From contig WTPW01000694.1 of NCBI GenBank assembly GCA_009809945.1, positions 58,020-122,019 of the forward strand: 64,000 nt of DNA, in the 5' to 3' direction. Within the stretch, counting starts at the first letter, position 1; each line of letters opens with the position of its first letter. Below the pieces are notes generated by a model, which was not told the origin of the DNA, searched no databases, and was given only the letters and a program-made list of their open reading frames with translations. The position numbers and the translations under genes are program-made. This document shows, in pieces, positions 1 to 12,015 of this stretch. The stretch is from Gigaspora margarita (taxonomy: Eukaryota; Glomeromycota; Glomeromycetes; Diversisporales; Gigasporaceae).

Positions 1-115
1 AAAAAAAAAATAAAAAAAAAATAAAAAAAAAAAAAAAGATAAAGAAAAAGAAAAGAGAGAGAGAAAGAAAAAGAGAGAAAAAGAAAGAAAGAGGGAGAGA
101 AGGAAGAAAAAAAAT
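1..115. repeat. A-rich and GA-rich low-complexity tract
   Basis: The window opens in a poly-A tract broken by single T bases that turns into an AAAGA/GAGA purine tract. No coding potential is visible. It could be the tail of an element that lies outside the window. Confidence 0.85.
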
Positions 116-774
116 TTTTTTACTAGTTGAGAACATAAAAAATGTTTTGAGAACGTTAAATTAAATAATTATGTTCTCATGAGAACATAAATTTCAAAAC
201 AGATTCCAACACTGAGGTGGAGGTGTAAGTATAGTTGGGGGTGAAATTCATTTTCAATTTTTTTAATTTCAACAATTATTTGAACAATAATTTCAACATT
301 TTTAATAAATCTATAAATTAAGTCTAAAACAATTATTGTATTTGATTTAACTTAGTTTTAATTAATTTTTGCTATAATTTAAATTAATTTTTAATATTGA
401 AAAACTAATTTCACCAATTTCACCATCAACTAATTTCAACAATTTCAACAAAAACTTCTTATTAAGAAGAGTAATTTTACCCCCATCAATAGGTGTAAGC
501 ATATTTGAATATTAGATATATATAGTATGACTATAGTGAATTAACAAATTGATTATATTAATAATTAATAATTTCTAACTTTTCAAAAAATATTAGTTTA
601 GCATTTAACTGACTTTTGTGACTTATATAAAATATTTTGTTTTTTGAGTTTGCAATTTATGGGTTGCCAAAAAGTAAATATTTCTTGAGTATCCATTTTT
701 AAATTAAAAAGGTAAGAGGTTTTAGTCATGAATTGTGTGTATCTGGATGGTTTTTTAATCAAACATGAGCAATT
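116..774. other. AT-rich intergenic DNA, no gene
   Basis: No gene is seen. At 121-195 there is a short inverted-repeat segment rich in GTTCTC / GAGAAC, including a central TTCTCATGAGAA. The same motif recurs near 13950-14070 and 54355-55675. The rest is anonymous AT-rich sequence with TTTCAACAATT-type runs. Confidence 0.6.
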
Positions 775-850
775 AGGGCCGTGACAGATATTACGTAATA
801 TCATAGGGGGTAGGAGTAAGCCAAAGTCTTACATTACACATATATAATAT

Positions 851-1449
851 GGGAATAGAAATTTGTCGCACCCCCATGATTCGACCAATCAAATCGCCTG
901 ATTTTGTAGACAAAAAAATTTTTTAAAAAACTAAAAATACTACTAGTACAATATAAGAGTAAATAAGCGATAGCTAGGTATATAGTGTAAAATTTTATTC
1001 TGAACAACTTTTTCTAAGTTACAAAGATAGATTATCTTAGTAAAAAATGACGTTTTATAAGAAAAAACAAAAGTTCCAATGTTAGCACATATAGAACTTT
1101 TTTTTACTAATTTAATCTATATTTATGTTTAAGTATTATATGCAAAATTTTATGCTAAACAACTTTTACTAAGTCAAAAAGGTAGATTGTTTTAGTAAAA
1201 AAAAAGTTTTATATGTGCTAACATTTAAAATTTTTGGTTTTTCTTATAAAATGTCTTTTTTTACTAAGACAATCTATCTTCGTAACTTATAAAAGGTTGT
1301 TCAGAATAAAATTTTACGTTATATGGCGTGCTATTTTATATATATTTTACACTTTATTAAGTAAAAACTAATTTTTAAAAAACTTTTTTTTGCCTACAAA
1401 ATTGAGCAATTTGATTGGTCGAATCAGGGGTGCGAAAAATTATATTCCC
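851..1449. mobile_element. MITE with long terminal inverted repeats
   Basis: The left arm (GGGAATA, then TCGCACCCCCATGATTCGAC) is mirrored on the right by GTCGAATCAGGGGTGCGA and TATTCCC. Inner arms also pair: the segment around 1050-1110 containing GTTAGCACATATA is mirrored near 1205-1250. The element is a near-continuous foldback of about 600 bp without coding capacity. Flanks are TATAATAT-like on both sides, so a target duplication cannot be resolved. Confidence 0.75.
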
Positions 1450-1549
1450 ATATAATATATATAATTATATATATAATATATTACTAATAGATTATAATTT
1501 TTGACATTAAATAAGCTTATTTAACATATAATTATATACTAAAATAATG

Positions 1550-1905
1550 TTTTTTTGAGTGCTTAGAAAATTTTTTTAGTGGTCAAACGTATATTTCATT
1601 AGTAAAATTTTGCATAATTTTGAATTTTTTATATTTTATTAATAAAAATATAGAAAATTCAGCATTATACAAAATTTTACTAATGAATTATAACTTTAGG
1701 CTCTAAGTAAACTTGTTTGTGACCAAAAAATACATTATTTTGGCATATTATTATTTATTTTTTTTAATTTTATAAATAAAGATGAGTAAAATTATAAATT
1801 TTTATCAAAAATGTAATATTGCTTATCTTTATTTGAAAAATTAAGAAAATCAAAAATAATATATACTAAAATAATGTATTTTTTGGTGTAATGAAGTTTA
1901 CTTAG
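1550..1905. repeat. Palindromic unit array, part 1
   Basis: AT-rich palindromic units are centred on TATTTTTATTAATAAAAATA and flanked by GAAAATTCAGCAT and AAAATTTTACTAATGAATTA, ending in CTCTAAGTAAACTTGTTTG. The same unit recurs at 3055-3780 and 28020-29280. Confidence 0.75.
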
Positions 1906-2029
1906 AGTCAAAAATTATGATTCATTAGCATAATTTTGTTTTTTTTTTTTTATGTTCAACGATCCTGCTTCTTTTTATTATTTGAGAAAGATAATACAAT
2001 GCTGCCACTGATTACTAAAAACTCTATCA

Positions 2030-3045
2030 AAAAGAAACTCTCCAAGTACAAAGTACCCAAAGTGATCTGCCATAACAACCTTTCGTCTCAAGTTGGAGCC
2101 CGAACTTGCTCGAACTTTTGTACAATGTACACCCAACTATCACTGACATTGGCGTTGTATGCCATATCAGGATCATTTTTTTTCCTTCCTTTAAATTTTT
2201 CCTTCTTCATAAAGGGCATGAAAAAGGGGAAAGTAAAAAAAAACAAAATAGAAAACGAGTAAAAAAAAAAGGAGATATAAAGGGGAAAAAGAAAAAACAA
2301 AAGAAAAGAAAGAAGATGACAAAAAGAAAAAACAAAAGAGAAAAAGAAAAAACAATCTAGATAATAGTATAATCAAAGCCTATACTACGCTCATAAAAAT
2401 TATACAGTATTAAACAAGATCTCGGTACTGTATCTAAAGTGAAAACCATAAGGAAAAAAACTATACTAAGAGGTCGAGATACCCAATCAAAATTTTTCGG
2501 AAAAACCCTCCGTAGATGTCTGTCAATCCTTGTGATACACGTGAACACATTGGCAGCTTGTGTTGTGATCTCTCATGACTTCACGTGGCTTGAGTTTCCA
2601 TTCTGGGATGGGTAAACAATGTCGATCTTTTGGAGGGGGTACGCTGAAATTTTTACTTTTTGGTAAAAATTTTGTGAAAAGCCGTATGGGAGGCTGAGAA
2701 ACCAACGTAGAGAGAGTGTGGGAGTTTGCAAGGTGTAGAATAGTATAGAAAACCAGGAGCTTGCTTCCACTAGTGCTTCTGCAAATTCTTGACATGTACT
2801 TCCGGTATTTACCAACTACTAGTTCAATAGTTCTGTAGACTTCCACCGGGAAGCCAAAAACCCAAAGGGAGTTCTCTTTCAACTCTATTTCATATCTCCA
2901 AATAATCCGAAGACTCATCAAGCTTAAGACTACTAGTCCTAGTTGCTACGAGAGAAGTTTTGTGTATTATTTTCTATACTAACTAAAACTTGGTTGCAGG
3001 TCAGTTCGGTGATTGTTGGTTTGAGGGATCGTTGGAAAGAGTTGA
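2030..3045. repeat. Dispersed repeat, less decayed copy
   Basis: This segment is locally richer in G+C than its flanks. Short shared blocks place a diverged relative at about 32340-33300: both contain a TAAACAAT..TCTTTTGRAGGGGGTAMGCT block and nearby parallel blocks. An A-rich purine tract lies at 2215-2355. Open frames inside (for example 2523-2921, minus) resemble no family I recognise. They are best read as chance frames in repeat DNA. Confidence 0.5.
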
Positions 3046-3054
3046 ATGATTAGC

Positions 3055-3780
3055 ATAATTTTGCATATATAGAATTTTCTATATTTTTATTAATAAAAAT
3101 ATAGAATATTCAGCACTATGCACAATTTTACTAATTAATTATAAATTTTGTAATTTTTTGCAATTTCAAATAAAGATGGGCAAAATTGCATTTTTGATAA
3201 AATTTATTTTACTCATCTTTATTTCTAAAATTTAAAAATCAAATAACTATATGCCAAAATAATGTAGCATTTAGTGCTGAACAATTTATTTAGAGCTTAA
3301 CATTATAATTAATTAGTAAAATTTTGCATGATACAGAATTTTCTATATTTTTATTAATGAATTATAACTTTAAGTTCTAAGTAAAATTGTTCAGCATTAA
3401 ATACTACATTATTTCAGCATATAGTTATTTGATTATTTAATTTTAGAATAAAGATGAGTAAAATTAGTAAATTTTTATCAAAAATGCAATTTTGCCCATC
3501 TTTATTTGAAATTGTAAAAAAATTAAAAGAATATATACTAAAATAATAAATTTTTTGGTGCTGAACAAGTTTACTTAGAGTTAAAATTTATAATTTATTA
3601 GTAAAATTGTGCACAATGCTGAATTTTCTATATTTTTATTAATAAAAATATAAAAAATCCTGCATTATGCAAAATTGTGTAAAGAATTATAACTTTTAGC
3701 TCTAAGTAAACTTGTTCAGCACTAAAAAATACATTATTTTGGTATATAATTATATTTTAAATAAGTTTATTTAGAACCAA
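3055..3780. repeat. Palindromic unit array, part 2
   Basis: Roughly four units alternate in orientation. Each has a core of TATTTTTATTAATAAAAATA, flanks of AGCTCTAAGTAAACTTGTTCA or its complement, and an adjoining block related to AAATAAAGATGAGTAAAATT. The array looks like repeated insertion or amplification of one foldback unit of about 180 bp. Confidence 0.75.
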
Positions 3781-4328
3781 AAATTATTTTTTAAAAGCAA
3801 CCAATCAGAATCGTCTTACATGGGGGAAGGAGGGTACCCTCATAGTAAATGGATATTATGTAATATCTGTAATAGCCCTTATTGTATTTATCAGATATGG
3901 GTACCCATGGCATGTACTTTTAAGAGCTAGATAGTAATTTATATCTGAGGTACTGTATCTAATAAATATAGTATTACTCTCAATAATTTTGTGCAAGTTT
4001 CAATAATTATAGTTAGGAATTGGAATTTAATTTAGCCAACTAACTTGATTCTAATGTAATTTTGATATCAAATCTATTGTTTTTTTTTAATCTACAAAAT
4101 TCAAAACTTTTGCAAATTATAATGAATATTATGTTTGTATCCTTGAATTTATAAAAAATAAATTATAGATACAATTTTACTAGTATGAATTTACTATAGA
4201 TTTGTAGATATACTTGGATAGATAATTGGTATTATAATATGTATATATTCATGAGTAGTTAGATATTAATTAAGTAAATCAGATTTTACATATGTACTTT
4301 ATTAGTATTTCTAAAGATTGGAATCATT

Positions 4329-4637
4329 TACCATATGTTTCCAAAAATAAGCTACCTTTTATAGCCAAAAAGTTATACAAAAAGACAAAAGGTGGCTTAT
4401 TATCAGATTGTTGAATATTTTGAAAATTTGAAAATTGTACTAATAAAAAGTTGTTCAAATGCTACCAAATTTTGCAATATGTGTAATTCGATATTCTAAA
4501 CAATAATACTTTTGAGGTTTACTTAGTAAAATTTAGACTTTTATATGTAGCAACTGCTAATAATATTTTTAAAAATTTTTAAAAAATAAGAGTGATAGCT
4601 TCTTTTAGAGGTAGCTTATTGTTGGAAATATATGGTA
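4329..4637. mobile_element. Small TIR element flanked by TA
   Basis: Termini read CCATATGTTTCCAAAAATAA on the left and, as reverse complement on the right, CCATATATTTCCAACAATAA followed by GCTACCT. Both ends abut TA, as expected for Tc1/mariner-type insertion. The interior is AT-rich with no coding potential. Confidence 0.65.
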
Positions 4638-4801
4638 ACTGTATAAAAAAATTTTTATATTTTTAGACTGAACTATATTGATCATGAGCCATCAATTTTA
4701 ATGCTGAATGGTTATTACAGTTAAATAATTAAACAGTTAGAGAAGTAACAAAAATCAAATGATTTTTAAGAGAGGGTAGGGGGTAAAATATTGAAATTAT
4801 A

Positions 4802-5905
4802 CAGTGGCCTACCATATTATTGTGGACACTTTTTAAAAATTTATACAGAGCTAAATATTTATGATATTAAGCTAAAAATTAAATTAGAAATTCTTTAAAT
4901 CTATATCTTTTAAATAAAAAAAAGTTTAAAAAATTTTATGCTACACTTTTTGAGATAATTAAGTTTAAGTAAAATTTTAGATTTTTACAATTGACCGATT
5001 TTCTAAAATTTAATATAGTTTACATAGTAACTAGAATTACTAAATATAGTAATATATTAACTTAAATTTTTTATTAATAATCTAGCAATTTTTTTTAAAT
5101 AAAGTTATTTAGTATAACAATTGCACATATCTTAAAAATTTTATAATTTTTCAAAAAATTTTTATTTAGTTACTATATATAGGGGAACCGTTAAAGCCAG
5201 GTGCCTTTATATGTTTTTTATTATTTAATTAAAATTCGGGTAAGGGTTAGGTAGAAGTTAGGGTTAGGGATATCTTATAGGTAAAATTGCCTTCCCGACA
5301 TTTTTTATTAATGCTCTGAGACAGGTTTAGACACTCGTTTCTTGTATTTTTAGTCTTTTTCACTTTTTTCTTTGTTTTTGTCTCGTCGGGCTGATCCGTA
5401 ATGATCAAAATTTTACAATTTGATTGGTTGTGGATCACGTGATGGCACCTGGCTTTAACGGATCCCTATATATAGTAATAAAATTACTATATTTGATAAT
5501 TTATATAGTTTTGAATTAATAATTGTATTACTATATTTAGAAATAATAACTACCTTAAAATTTTTTAAAATTTTATAAAAATTTGAGATTATATGTAATT
5601 TGTCATACTGAATAATTTATACTTATTTTTGAAATCCAATTAGCTTAATAAAAAATTAATTTTTGCTATACAGTTATTATTTTAATTAATTTTGTACAAC
5701 AATAAAAATCGGTCAAATATAAAAATCTAATATTTTACTTAAACTTAATTATTTTAAAAACTATAGCATAAAATCTTTTAAACTTTTTTTTATTTAAAAG
5801 ATATAGATTAAAAGCATTTATAATTTAATTTTTAGCTTAATACCTTAAATATTTTGCTCTGTATAAATTTTTAAATAGTGTCCACAATAATATGGTGGGC
5901 CACTG
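4802..5905. mobile_element. Tc1/mariner-type MITE with TA target duplication
   Basis: The left terminus CAGTGGCCTACCATATTATT and the right terminus, reverse-complemented CAGTGGCCCACCATATTATT, are near-perfect inverted repeats continuing through GTGGACAC. Each end is flanked by TA. Further inverted similarity extends inward along much of the element. CAGTGG termini plus TA are characteristic of the Tc1/mariner superfamily. No transposase remains. A second, unrelated element sits at the centre. Confidence 0.85.
5181..5466. mobile_element. MITE nested in the mariner-type element
   Basis: Inverted ends CCGTTAAAGCCAGGTGCC and GGCACCTGGCTTTAACGG bound about 285 bp. The interior contains GTTAGGGTTAGGG-like sequence, CCCGAC and a GTCGGGCTGATCCG segment. 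Relatives or fragments with similar interiors occur at 7691-7945, 51590-51840 and 52880-53090. The open frame at 5247-5438 (minus) is a by-product of this repeat. Confidence 0.8.
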
Positions 5906-5907
5906 TA

Positions 5908-6926
5908 TATAGGAACCTAACAAATCTATATTAAGGGGGAGAGAGGTAGGTCTCTAATAAAAAATAATCAGGTGATTAATAACATGCCTTAAGAAAACTT
6001 TATTTATATCTGGGCACTGTTCAATAGAAGAGAGTGAAATCTCTTTATAAATCTGGTCAAATTGACTAGATTTAAAAAAAAGTTTTTCCTTTTTTTATTG
6101 AATAGCACTATTTTATAAAAATTAAAATTTATATGAACTATATGTGACAATATAGAGTATAGTGCAATATTTTTGTTATTTGTTTATAGCTAAATTAGAT
6201 ATTTATACTAATTAGCTCATTTTCATAGTATTGGCTATCTAATAAGACATTTATTGATATGCTCATTTCTATTAATTAGATATTTAATGATATGCTCATT
6301 CTCACAGTATTGATTATCTAATTAGCATTTATATTTATTATAAAATAAGTCAAGCTATATGTGTTTAGGGCACTATGTAAAAAAAATTAATTATCAGAGA
6401 TTGTCTATGTAACAATAGCAGAAATATTTATTTTATAATTGAAATCAATATTTATAACTTGTAAAGATCCATGTTTCTCCAGGTTTAATTAGATTGCAAC
6501 TTTAATAATACAAAGATTAATAACAAGTATTTATGGACTGAACTATAAAGCTAAATTTGCATCTTGACCAATCAAGCTTATCAATTTATTTATAAACTTC
6601 CTAGCCACCCAAATAAAACTGTAATTAAAATGTTTGTAAAAAAAAAAAAAAAAATCTACTTACTATATGTAATATAAATAAAACTCTATAATTTTATTGT
6701 TATAAGGAGCATGTATCGATTTATATTGAAGTTTTTGAGGAAAAAAATGAATACAACCTGAGCATTTAAAAAAAATATAACCCATTTTTATATATAAGAT
6801 GCTTCAATTAGTTGAAAAAATTATTTAAAAATTAGTATTTTATATAATACTATACAATAATTTATATAGTGTGCTGCATATGATAAATCATTTGTATCTA
6901 ACACTATTATAAAAATGAATTAGTAC
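5908..6926. other. AT-rich intergenic DNA, no gene
   Basis: No gene is seen. Near 6230-6320 a motif TGATATGCTCATT followed by GTATTGRYTATCTAATTAG is present two or three times. A poly-A run lies near 6641-6655. Confidence 0.6.
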
Positions 6927-7418
6927 TAATTATGTCTGATGAATGGCTTCATCAATGGTTCCGTCTACTGAAACTTGACAATATATGATGCAGCTATTGA
7001 TGATTGGTGAAACTACTGATGATTGATGAAACTACTGATGGTTGATGAACCTTGACGAAATTAATTTGACCAATCAAACATAAAAATGTAACTTTCAATC
7101 TTTCAACAAGCTCTTCTATAACCCCTTGGATATTCAAACTTAAAATTTTTCAAAATTTCTGTTATTTCTCATAAAATATCGTCGATCTCTTCTTCGCCAG
7201 ACCGATCGGATACCTCCTGTAAATCATAGGTAATGACGGATAAAGATAAAAAAAATTGCAAAAAATTAAGTTCGCATAGACTAATTAATTTCCTTTAACT
7301 AGTTTTCAGGATAAATCATCTTTTAGTCATTCATCAATCGTCAATTCGAAGTTGCCTGGCGAAATGGTTTCGTCATTCGTCAGTAGAGAAAGGTTTCGTC
7401 ATTAGTCAGACATCATTA
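6927..7418. mobile_element. hAT-type MITE, 8-bp target duplication ATTAGTAC
   Basis: ATTAGTAC occurs directly at 6919-6926 and 7419-7426. The ends are TAATTATGTCTGATGA and, on the opposite strand, TAATGATGTCTGAC. The subterminal parts are filled with degenerate TTTCGTCA / TGATGAAAC motifs. The exact 8-bp duplication and short imperfect inverted ends fit the hAT superfamily. No transposase is present. Confidence 0.8.
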
Positions 7419-7690
7419 ATTAGTACACTTGCACATACGTAATTCAACATCATTTGAGAATGCATTACCTCATTCTCACATGAATAAAATGATTGGTGAA
7501 AATGTATAAGATACTAAGAGGAATATATTTTATAGAATCAAAAAAGCCTTTATTACATGATATCTTCACATATATATATATTCAAGCATACAGCGTTCCT
7601 GGTTCTAGCGCGACTATATCGACAACTAACCTAATTAAACAGCCTAGTTCAATAAGAATAAAATTCTTTCACGAAAATCTTTTCTGTTTT

Positions 7691-7945
7691 AGGGGGATAG
7701 CTAAAGCCAAGCGCTTTTATGTGATTTTGACTATTTAATTAAAATTAGGACAAGGTTTAGTTAGGAGTTAGAGTTAGGACATGTCTTATAGGTAAATTGT
7801 CTTTCCCGACATTTTATATTAATGCGACTAGACACTCATTTCTTTATTTTTTGGTTTTATCTCGTCGTGCTGACCATAAAAATCAAAATTTACGATTTGA
7901 TTGGCTTTCTGTCACGTGAACGCACCTTTTTGTCGATAAGGAAAT
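7691..7945. repeat. Diverged copy of the 5181-5466 MITE family
   Basis: It starts AGGGGGATAGCTAAAGCCAA and keeps the order of internal blocks seen in the 5.2-kb element: TTTAATTAAAATT, GGTTTAG, CTTATAGGTAAA, CCCGACATTTT, then CACGTGA. The right end is degraded. Confidence 0.65.
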
Positions 7946-8927
7946 GTGACGGATCACGAGAAACCCGAATCCCAATAGTAAATTAAGCACATAACAAATT
8001 GCATCCACAGTCAGTGTTTCGGCGCAAAAAAGATTGGCGTTTAAAATTAATTTGCTTGGTTTCTATTGAAATCCTCCATATGTTTAAATTACGAGATTAT
8101 CTCTTTTTGATTTTAATATTGTTAAACGTGACTACCCTAATCAAATTCTAAAACTGGAATGGTTCAACAAATTCTGTACAAAATCAAGTATCGGAAATAA
8201 CACACATGGAACCTTTTTCGGACGTTTTCCATAGAGGATTTCAATCTAATGTAACGGAAAGTTCTTCATACAATTAGCACACAAAATGATCAGACGACCA
8301 TTGCATCTACAACGGCGCACAAAATAATAGTTTCTCTACTATATGTGGTCATATAATAAATTTATTGATGAATTTTTTTTTTCAGATAACGATTGATAAG
8401 TAATAATTTTATAATGAATAATACATATGTACAGCTCTAACAGTTCGATAATTTTGGATAAAATTTCGCGGAGATTAGCATTACATTTCTACGAACAAAA
8501 GCTATAGAATCATTTCACTTATTTGAGCGAAAACTATAATTTGTTGTGTCTATTTTTCTTAAAAATGTGGGAAAAAAAGTGACTTAATTTAATTTCGATT
8601 TGAAAGAAGCAGTTCTATAGTTTCGTTTATAGAGACGTAATCATGTCTTTGTGAAGTTTTATCCAGCTGTACATCTATTTAAAAGTTTGTATTAATTATT
8701 ATAAAATTATTACCTATAGCTCTTTATCTGAAAAATATTTATTAATGAATGACCATATAGTTATGATTTACGCACATGTATCAACAAATAAAACTATATA
8801 CATTATCTGGCAATTTATGATCAGAGAATTATCGACTGAGTTTTAATTTGAATAAACATGTTTACATCGTAACACATGAAAAAAATAAAAAGAAATAATT
8901 TCATGATTATATGAGTTTATCGGATAA
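7946..8927. other. Upstream region of the acyl-CoA ligase gene
   Basis: No gene or clear repeat is visible. The base composition is slightly less extreme than in the MITE-rich blocks, so this may be native intergenic and promoter DNA. Confidence 0.5.
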
Positions 8928-8942
8928 CTTATATATATAATG
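8928..8942 (+). promoter_or_regulatory. Possible TATA-like element
   Basis: CTTATATATATAA lies about 30 bp upstream of the chosen ATG. In DNA this AT-rich the match is weak evidence, and its distance implies a very short 5' leader if it is functional. Confidence 0.25.
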
Positions 8943-8967
8943 GTACAAATTCATGAATTTGTAAAAA

Positions 8968-11858
8968 ATGGTTTTTACATCTCGATTTACCGAAATTAAA
9001 ATCCCGCAAGACGGAATTTATAAATACGTAACAAGCAATCCGAATAACATTCCTGACGATAAAATCATTTTCATTGATGGGGTCAATAATAAAAATTTAA
9101 CATTTGGAAGATTTAAAAATGAATCGAGAAAATTTGCTGCTTTATTAAAAAATAGAATTGGATTTAAACAGGGTGATGTTTTAATGATATTGTCTCCTAA
9201 TCATGTAATTTATTTGCTTATTCATTTGTTCATTACATAATAAATATTCTTTTTTGCATCATCTAACAATTTTTATGCGCTATTATTATTATTAAGATTG
9301 ATTATCCTATTGTTCTCTTAGGAACAAATGCTGCCGGTAATAAATGCTTTCCATATGATTCGAAATCATAATTCTTTCAATTAAACCTATGTTATGTATT
9401 TTAGGTGGTATAGTTACTTTGGCTAATCCAAACAATACACCAAGCGAATTACGACATCAATTAATTGATTCTAAAGCTTCTGTTTTGATTACACATCAGA
9501 ATTCTCTTGATGTTGTTGTTCAAGTTTCGAAGGAAGCAAAAATTCCTGTCTTTAATATATTTTTATTTGGTGATGAGGAATTAAATGGATGCAAACCTTT
9601 TCGTCCTGAATTAATTGATGAACATGAAATTGAGCCAGTTGATTATAGTTTGGAAGAATCAATATCTACTGTTGCATACTTATGTTATACTTCCGGAACT
9701 ACTGGAATGCAAAAGGGTGTCCAACTTACCCACATGAATGTAGTATCTAATTTAGCACAAATTGCCAGTTTTGAAAAGGATCTTAATTCTCAGAGCATCA
9801 TTATGGGTGTTTTAGTATGTGTTTAAAAGGTTTAAAATTATTTCGTTTAATTATTGTATCAATATTATTTATTTATTTTTAATATAGCCGTTCTTCCATT
9901 CGTATGCGTTAACTTGTGTTGTTCACGCAACTTTGCTTCATGTAAGTCTTGATTTGCTATGAACTGTAGTAATATTATTTATTTTTATTACTATTGTATT
10001 AAAATTATTTTATTTTTATGTGAATATTGAAAGGGTGCTACCACAGTAATTCTTCCAAGTTTTAATGCAAAGACATTTTGTCATTGCATTAGAAAGTATA
10101 AAATCGATTATATACACATTGTTCCACAGGCTATATTCGAGCTTGTAAAGGATCAATCACTAGAACATGATTTTTCAAGTGTTAAAACGGTTGTATCCTC
10201 GACAGCTCCATTAAGTAATCAACTGATACAAGAATTTTATAAATGTTTTAAAGTGCAAATAAAGCAGGCTTATGGTAAGAGTTTGTGTTCTTGAATTTTA
10301 TGTTTTTAAAAAAACAAAAAAAAAAAAAAAAAAAAAAAAACAAAAAAAAAAAAATTCAATTTATATTTTCACTTAAAATCAAGATCAAATTTATTAATTT
10401 GTATATTATTCATTATAGGGCTTACTGAAACATCCCCAGTACTAATTTATTCTGATTCAAAAAATATAGTTTCTGGTATTTTAATTAATTTATGATTAAA
10501 CCATATATTTTTGTACATGAATTCATAGCATAATCTATAATAGGTTCAATTGGATTTCTTTTACCAAATATTAAGGCCAAAATATTGTCCACTGAAGATG
10601 GTCGAGGTAGTTATTTACATCTTCTTCATTTAAATATGGATAAATCTTACATGTATATTATAGAATTAGGACCCAATGAATATGGGGAGTTATGTGTCAG
10701 CGGACCAAATATAATGAAGGTATATGATGCAAAATCATATATAACTGTATAGTATGACTGTTAAATGATTAACAATACAATTATCTTAACAGGGCTATCT
10801 AAAAGATGTAAAAGATATAGAACAACCCTTTGACGAAAATGGTTTTTTTCACACCGGTGATCTTGTATCAATCGATGAAAAAGGTATTCCAACTCATTTA
10901 TTTACTAACATTTATTTATTAACATTTATAATTAATTTGTAATAATTTATGTGTATTTTTTTAACATTTCCATATAAAGGAAACTTTTTCATCATTGATC
11001 GAATAAAACATTTAATAAACTATAAAGTATATAATTTAATAAATACGTACCGCACTGAGCAAAAGACCCAGGGTCTAATACAAAATCCCTGATCAAAAAC
11101 TTACAAAGTACCCCGGGTATTTCATTCGGTAACGGGTATTTTGTGCAGTAGGATCTTTTGACGGGGGGTATTTTGTGTGAGGGTATTTTATAGTTACTCC
11201 GCATTTTGCACAATGAATTTCTGGCAAAATCGGTATAAAAATCATTCGATCAATCGAAATGATTGAGCAATTCCTCGATCACTAGCAAATCTCATTAAGG
11301 GAGCTGCTTGATGCTACAATATTAATAAATATAATATACCTGGGTCTTTTACAAAATCCTTTATCAAATAATTGCAAGATACCCGGGTATTATACTTGGT
11401 GAAAAAAAATATGTCATATAAAATTCCCGGATCTTTTGCATAGGGGTACTCAGAAAGGGGGTCTTTTGCTCAATGCGGTATGGTACATGTGCTTTATGGA
11501 TAAATTTTGTTAAATAACTCGAATTTAAAATTTTTTTATTAAGGGAGTTCAAGTTTACCCGAATAAATTGGCTCTTCTTCTACTCTCACACCCTGATATT
11601 GCTGATGCAGCAGTAGTAGGATACTATTCTAATGAAGAACAAACCGAAGTTCCTGTAGCATGTATCGTACCTCAAACTAGACATGAACAATCACCATCTT
11701 TTGCGAACGAAATAAAGAATTATATAAATGATCATGGATTACCCGAAAAGATATGCAAGGTGCTATTCACTGATAAAATTCCTAAGACACATAATGGTAA
11801 AATTTTACAAGGGTTGTTGAGAGAGAGAGTTATGAACAAATTCTTTGGCAATGAGTAA
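8968..11858 (+). CDS. 4-coumarate:CoA-ligase-like acyl-CoA ligase, 11 exons
   Basis: This is an ANL-superfamily enzyme that would activate a carboxylic acid as the acyl-AMP and then transfer it to CoA. Proposed exons: 8968-9204, 9297-9336, 9405-9814, 9888-9941, 10034-10274, 10419-10475, 10544-10606, 10664-10719, 10793-10883, 10980-11026 and 11544-11858. All introns are GT-AG and all joins are in phase, giving 536 residues, the usual 4CL length. Motifs in order: the P-loop YTSGTTGMQKG (the usual Pro is Gln); QAYGLTETSP; GELCVSGPNIMKGYLKD; HTGDL; FIIDRIKHLINYKGVQVYP with the hinge region; and PKTHNGKIL with the catalytic Lys. No C-terminal SKL peroxisomal signal is seen, as the protein ends FFGNE. 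The substrate is unknown: fatty acid or aromatic acid are both possible. Intron 5 carries a long A run and intron 10 a MITE. The kinase relic starts about 160 bp downstream. Confidence 0.88.
10311..10362 (+). repeat. Poly-A microsatellite in intron 5
   Basis: A nearly pure A run interrupted by single C bases lies within the fifth intron of the ligase gene. It should be length-variable, but it lies clear of both splice sites. Confidence 0.85.
11048..11480. mobile_element. MITE inserted in intron 10 of the ligase gene
   Basis: Ends TACCGCACTGAGCAAAAGAC and, reverse-complemented, TACCGCATTGAGCAAAAGAC are inverted repeats. Subterminal GGGTATTTTGTG, ACCCGGGTATT and GGATCTTTTG motifs recur in both halves, and the interior is GC-richer than the flanks. 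This insertion explains why intron 10 is 517 nt while the other introns are 57-144 nt. No clean target duplication is visible. Open frames at 10992-11213 and 11364-11552 on the minus strand belong to it. Confidence 0.8.
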
Positions 11859-12015
11859 GGAAAATCTTTTTTAAATTTACAAACTTCGTTTTGTTTTTGT
11901 TATACTATAATTCATGATTTATTAATTTGTTTCCGTTCATTTCATAAATTACTAGCAAGTAAATAAAAATTTTCTAATATCGAGTTAATTCAAAACTCTC
12001 TATTTAAATATATTA

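Larger units (their letters stand above)
775..3879. mobile_element. Large composite element with terminal inverted repeats
   Basis: The left end starts AGGGCCGTGACAGATATTAC. The right end near 3855-3879 reads, on the opposite strand, as AAGGGCTATTACAGATATTA. The two therefore form imperfect inverted termini around about 3.1 kb. Inside are a complete smaller inverted-repeat element, palindrome arrays and a dispersed repeat. A second copy of the left terminus occurs at 27927, again followed by the palindrome array, and a 152-bp miniature with similar ends lies at 62559-62710. No transposase and no convincing target duplication were found, so the boundaries are tentative. Confidence 0.45.

Noticed and set aside
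2523..2921. 132-codon minus-strand frame, and overlapping frames at 1936-2376
   Set aside because: They lie in a dispersed repeat that has a diverged relative at about 32.3-33.3 kb without the frames. Composition is low-complexity at one end and no domain is recognisable.
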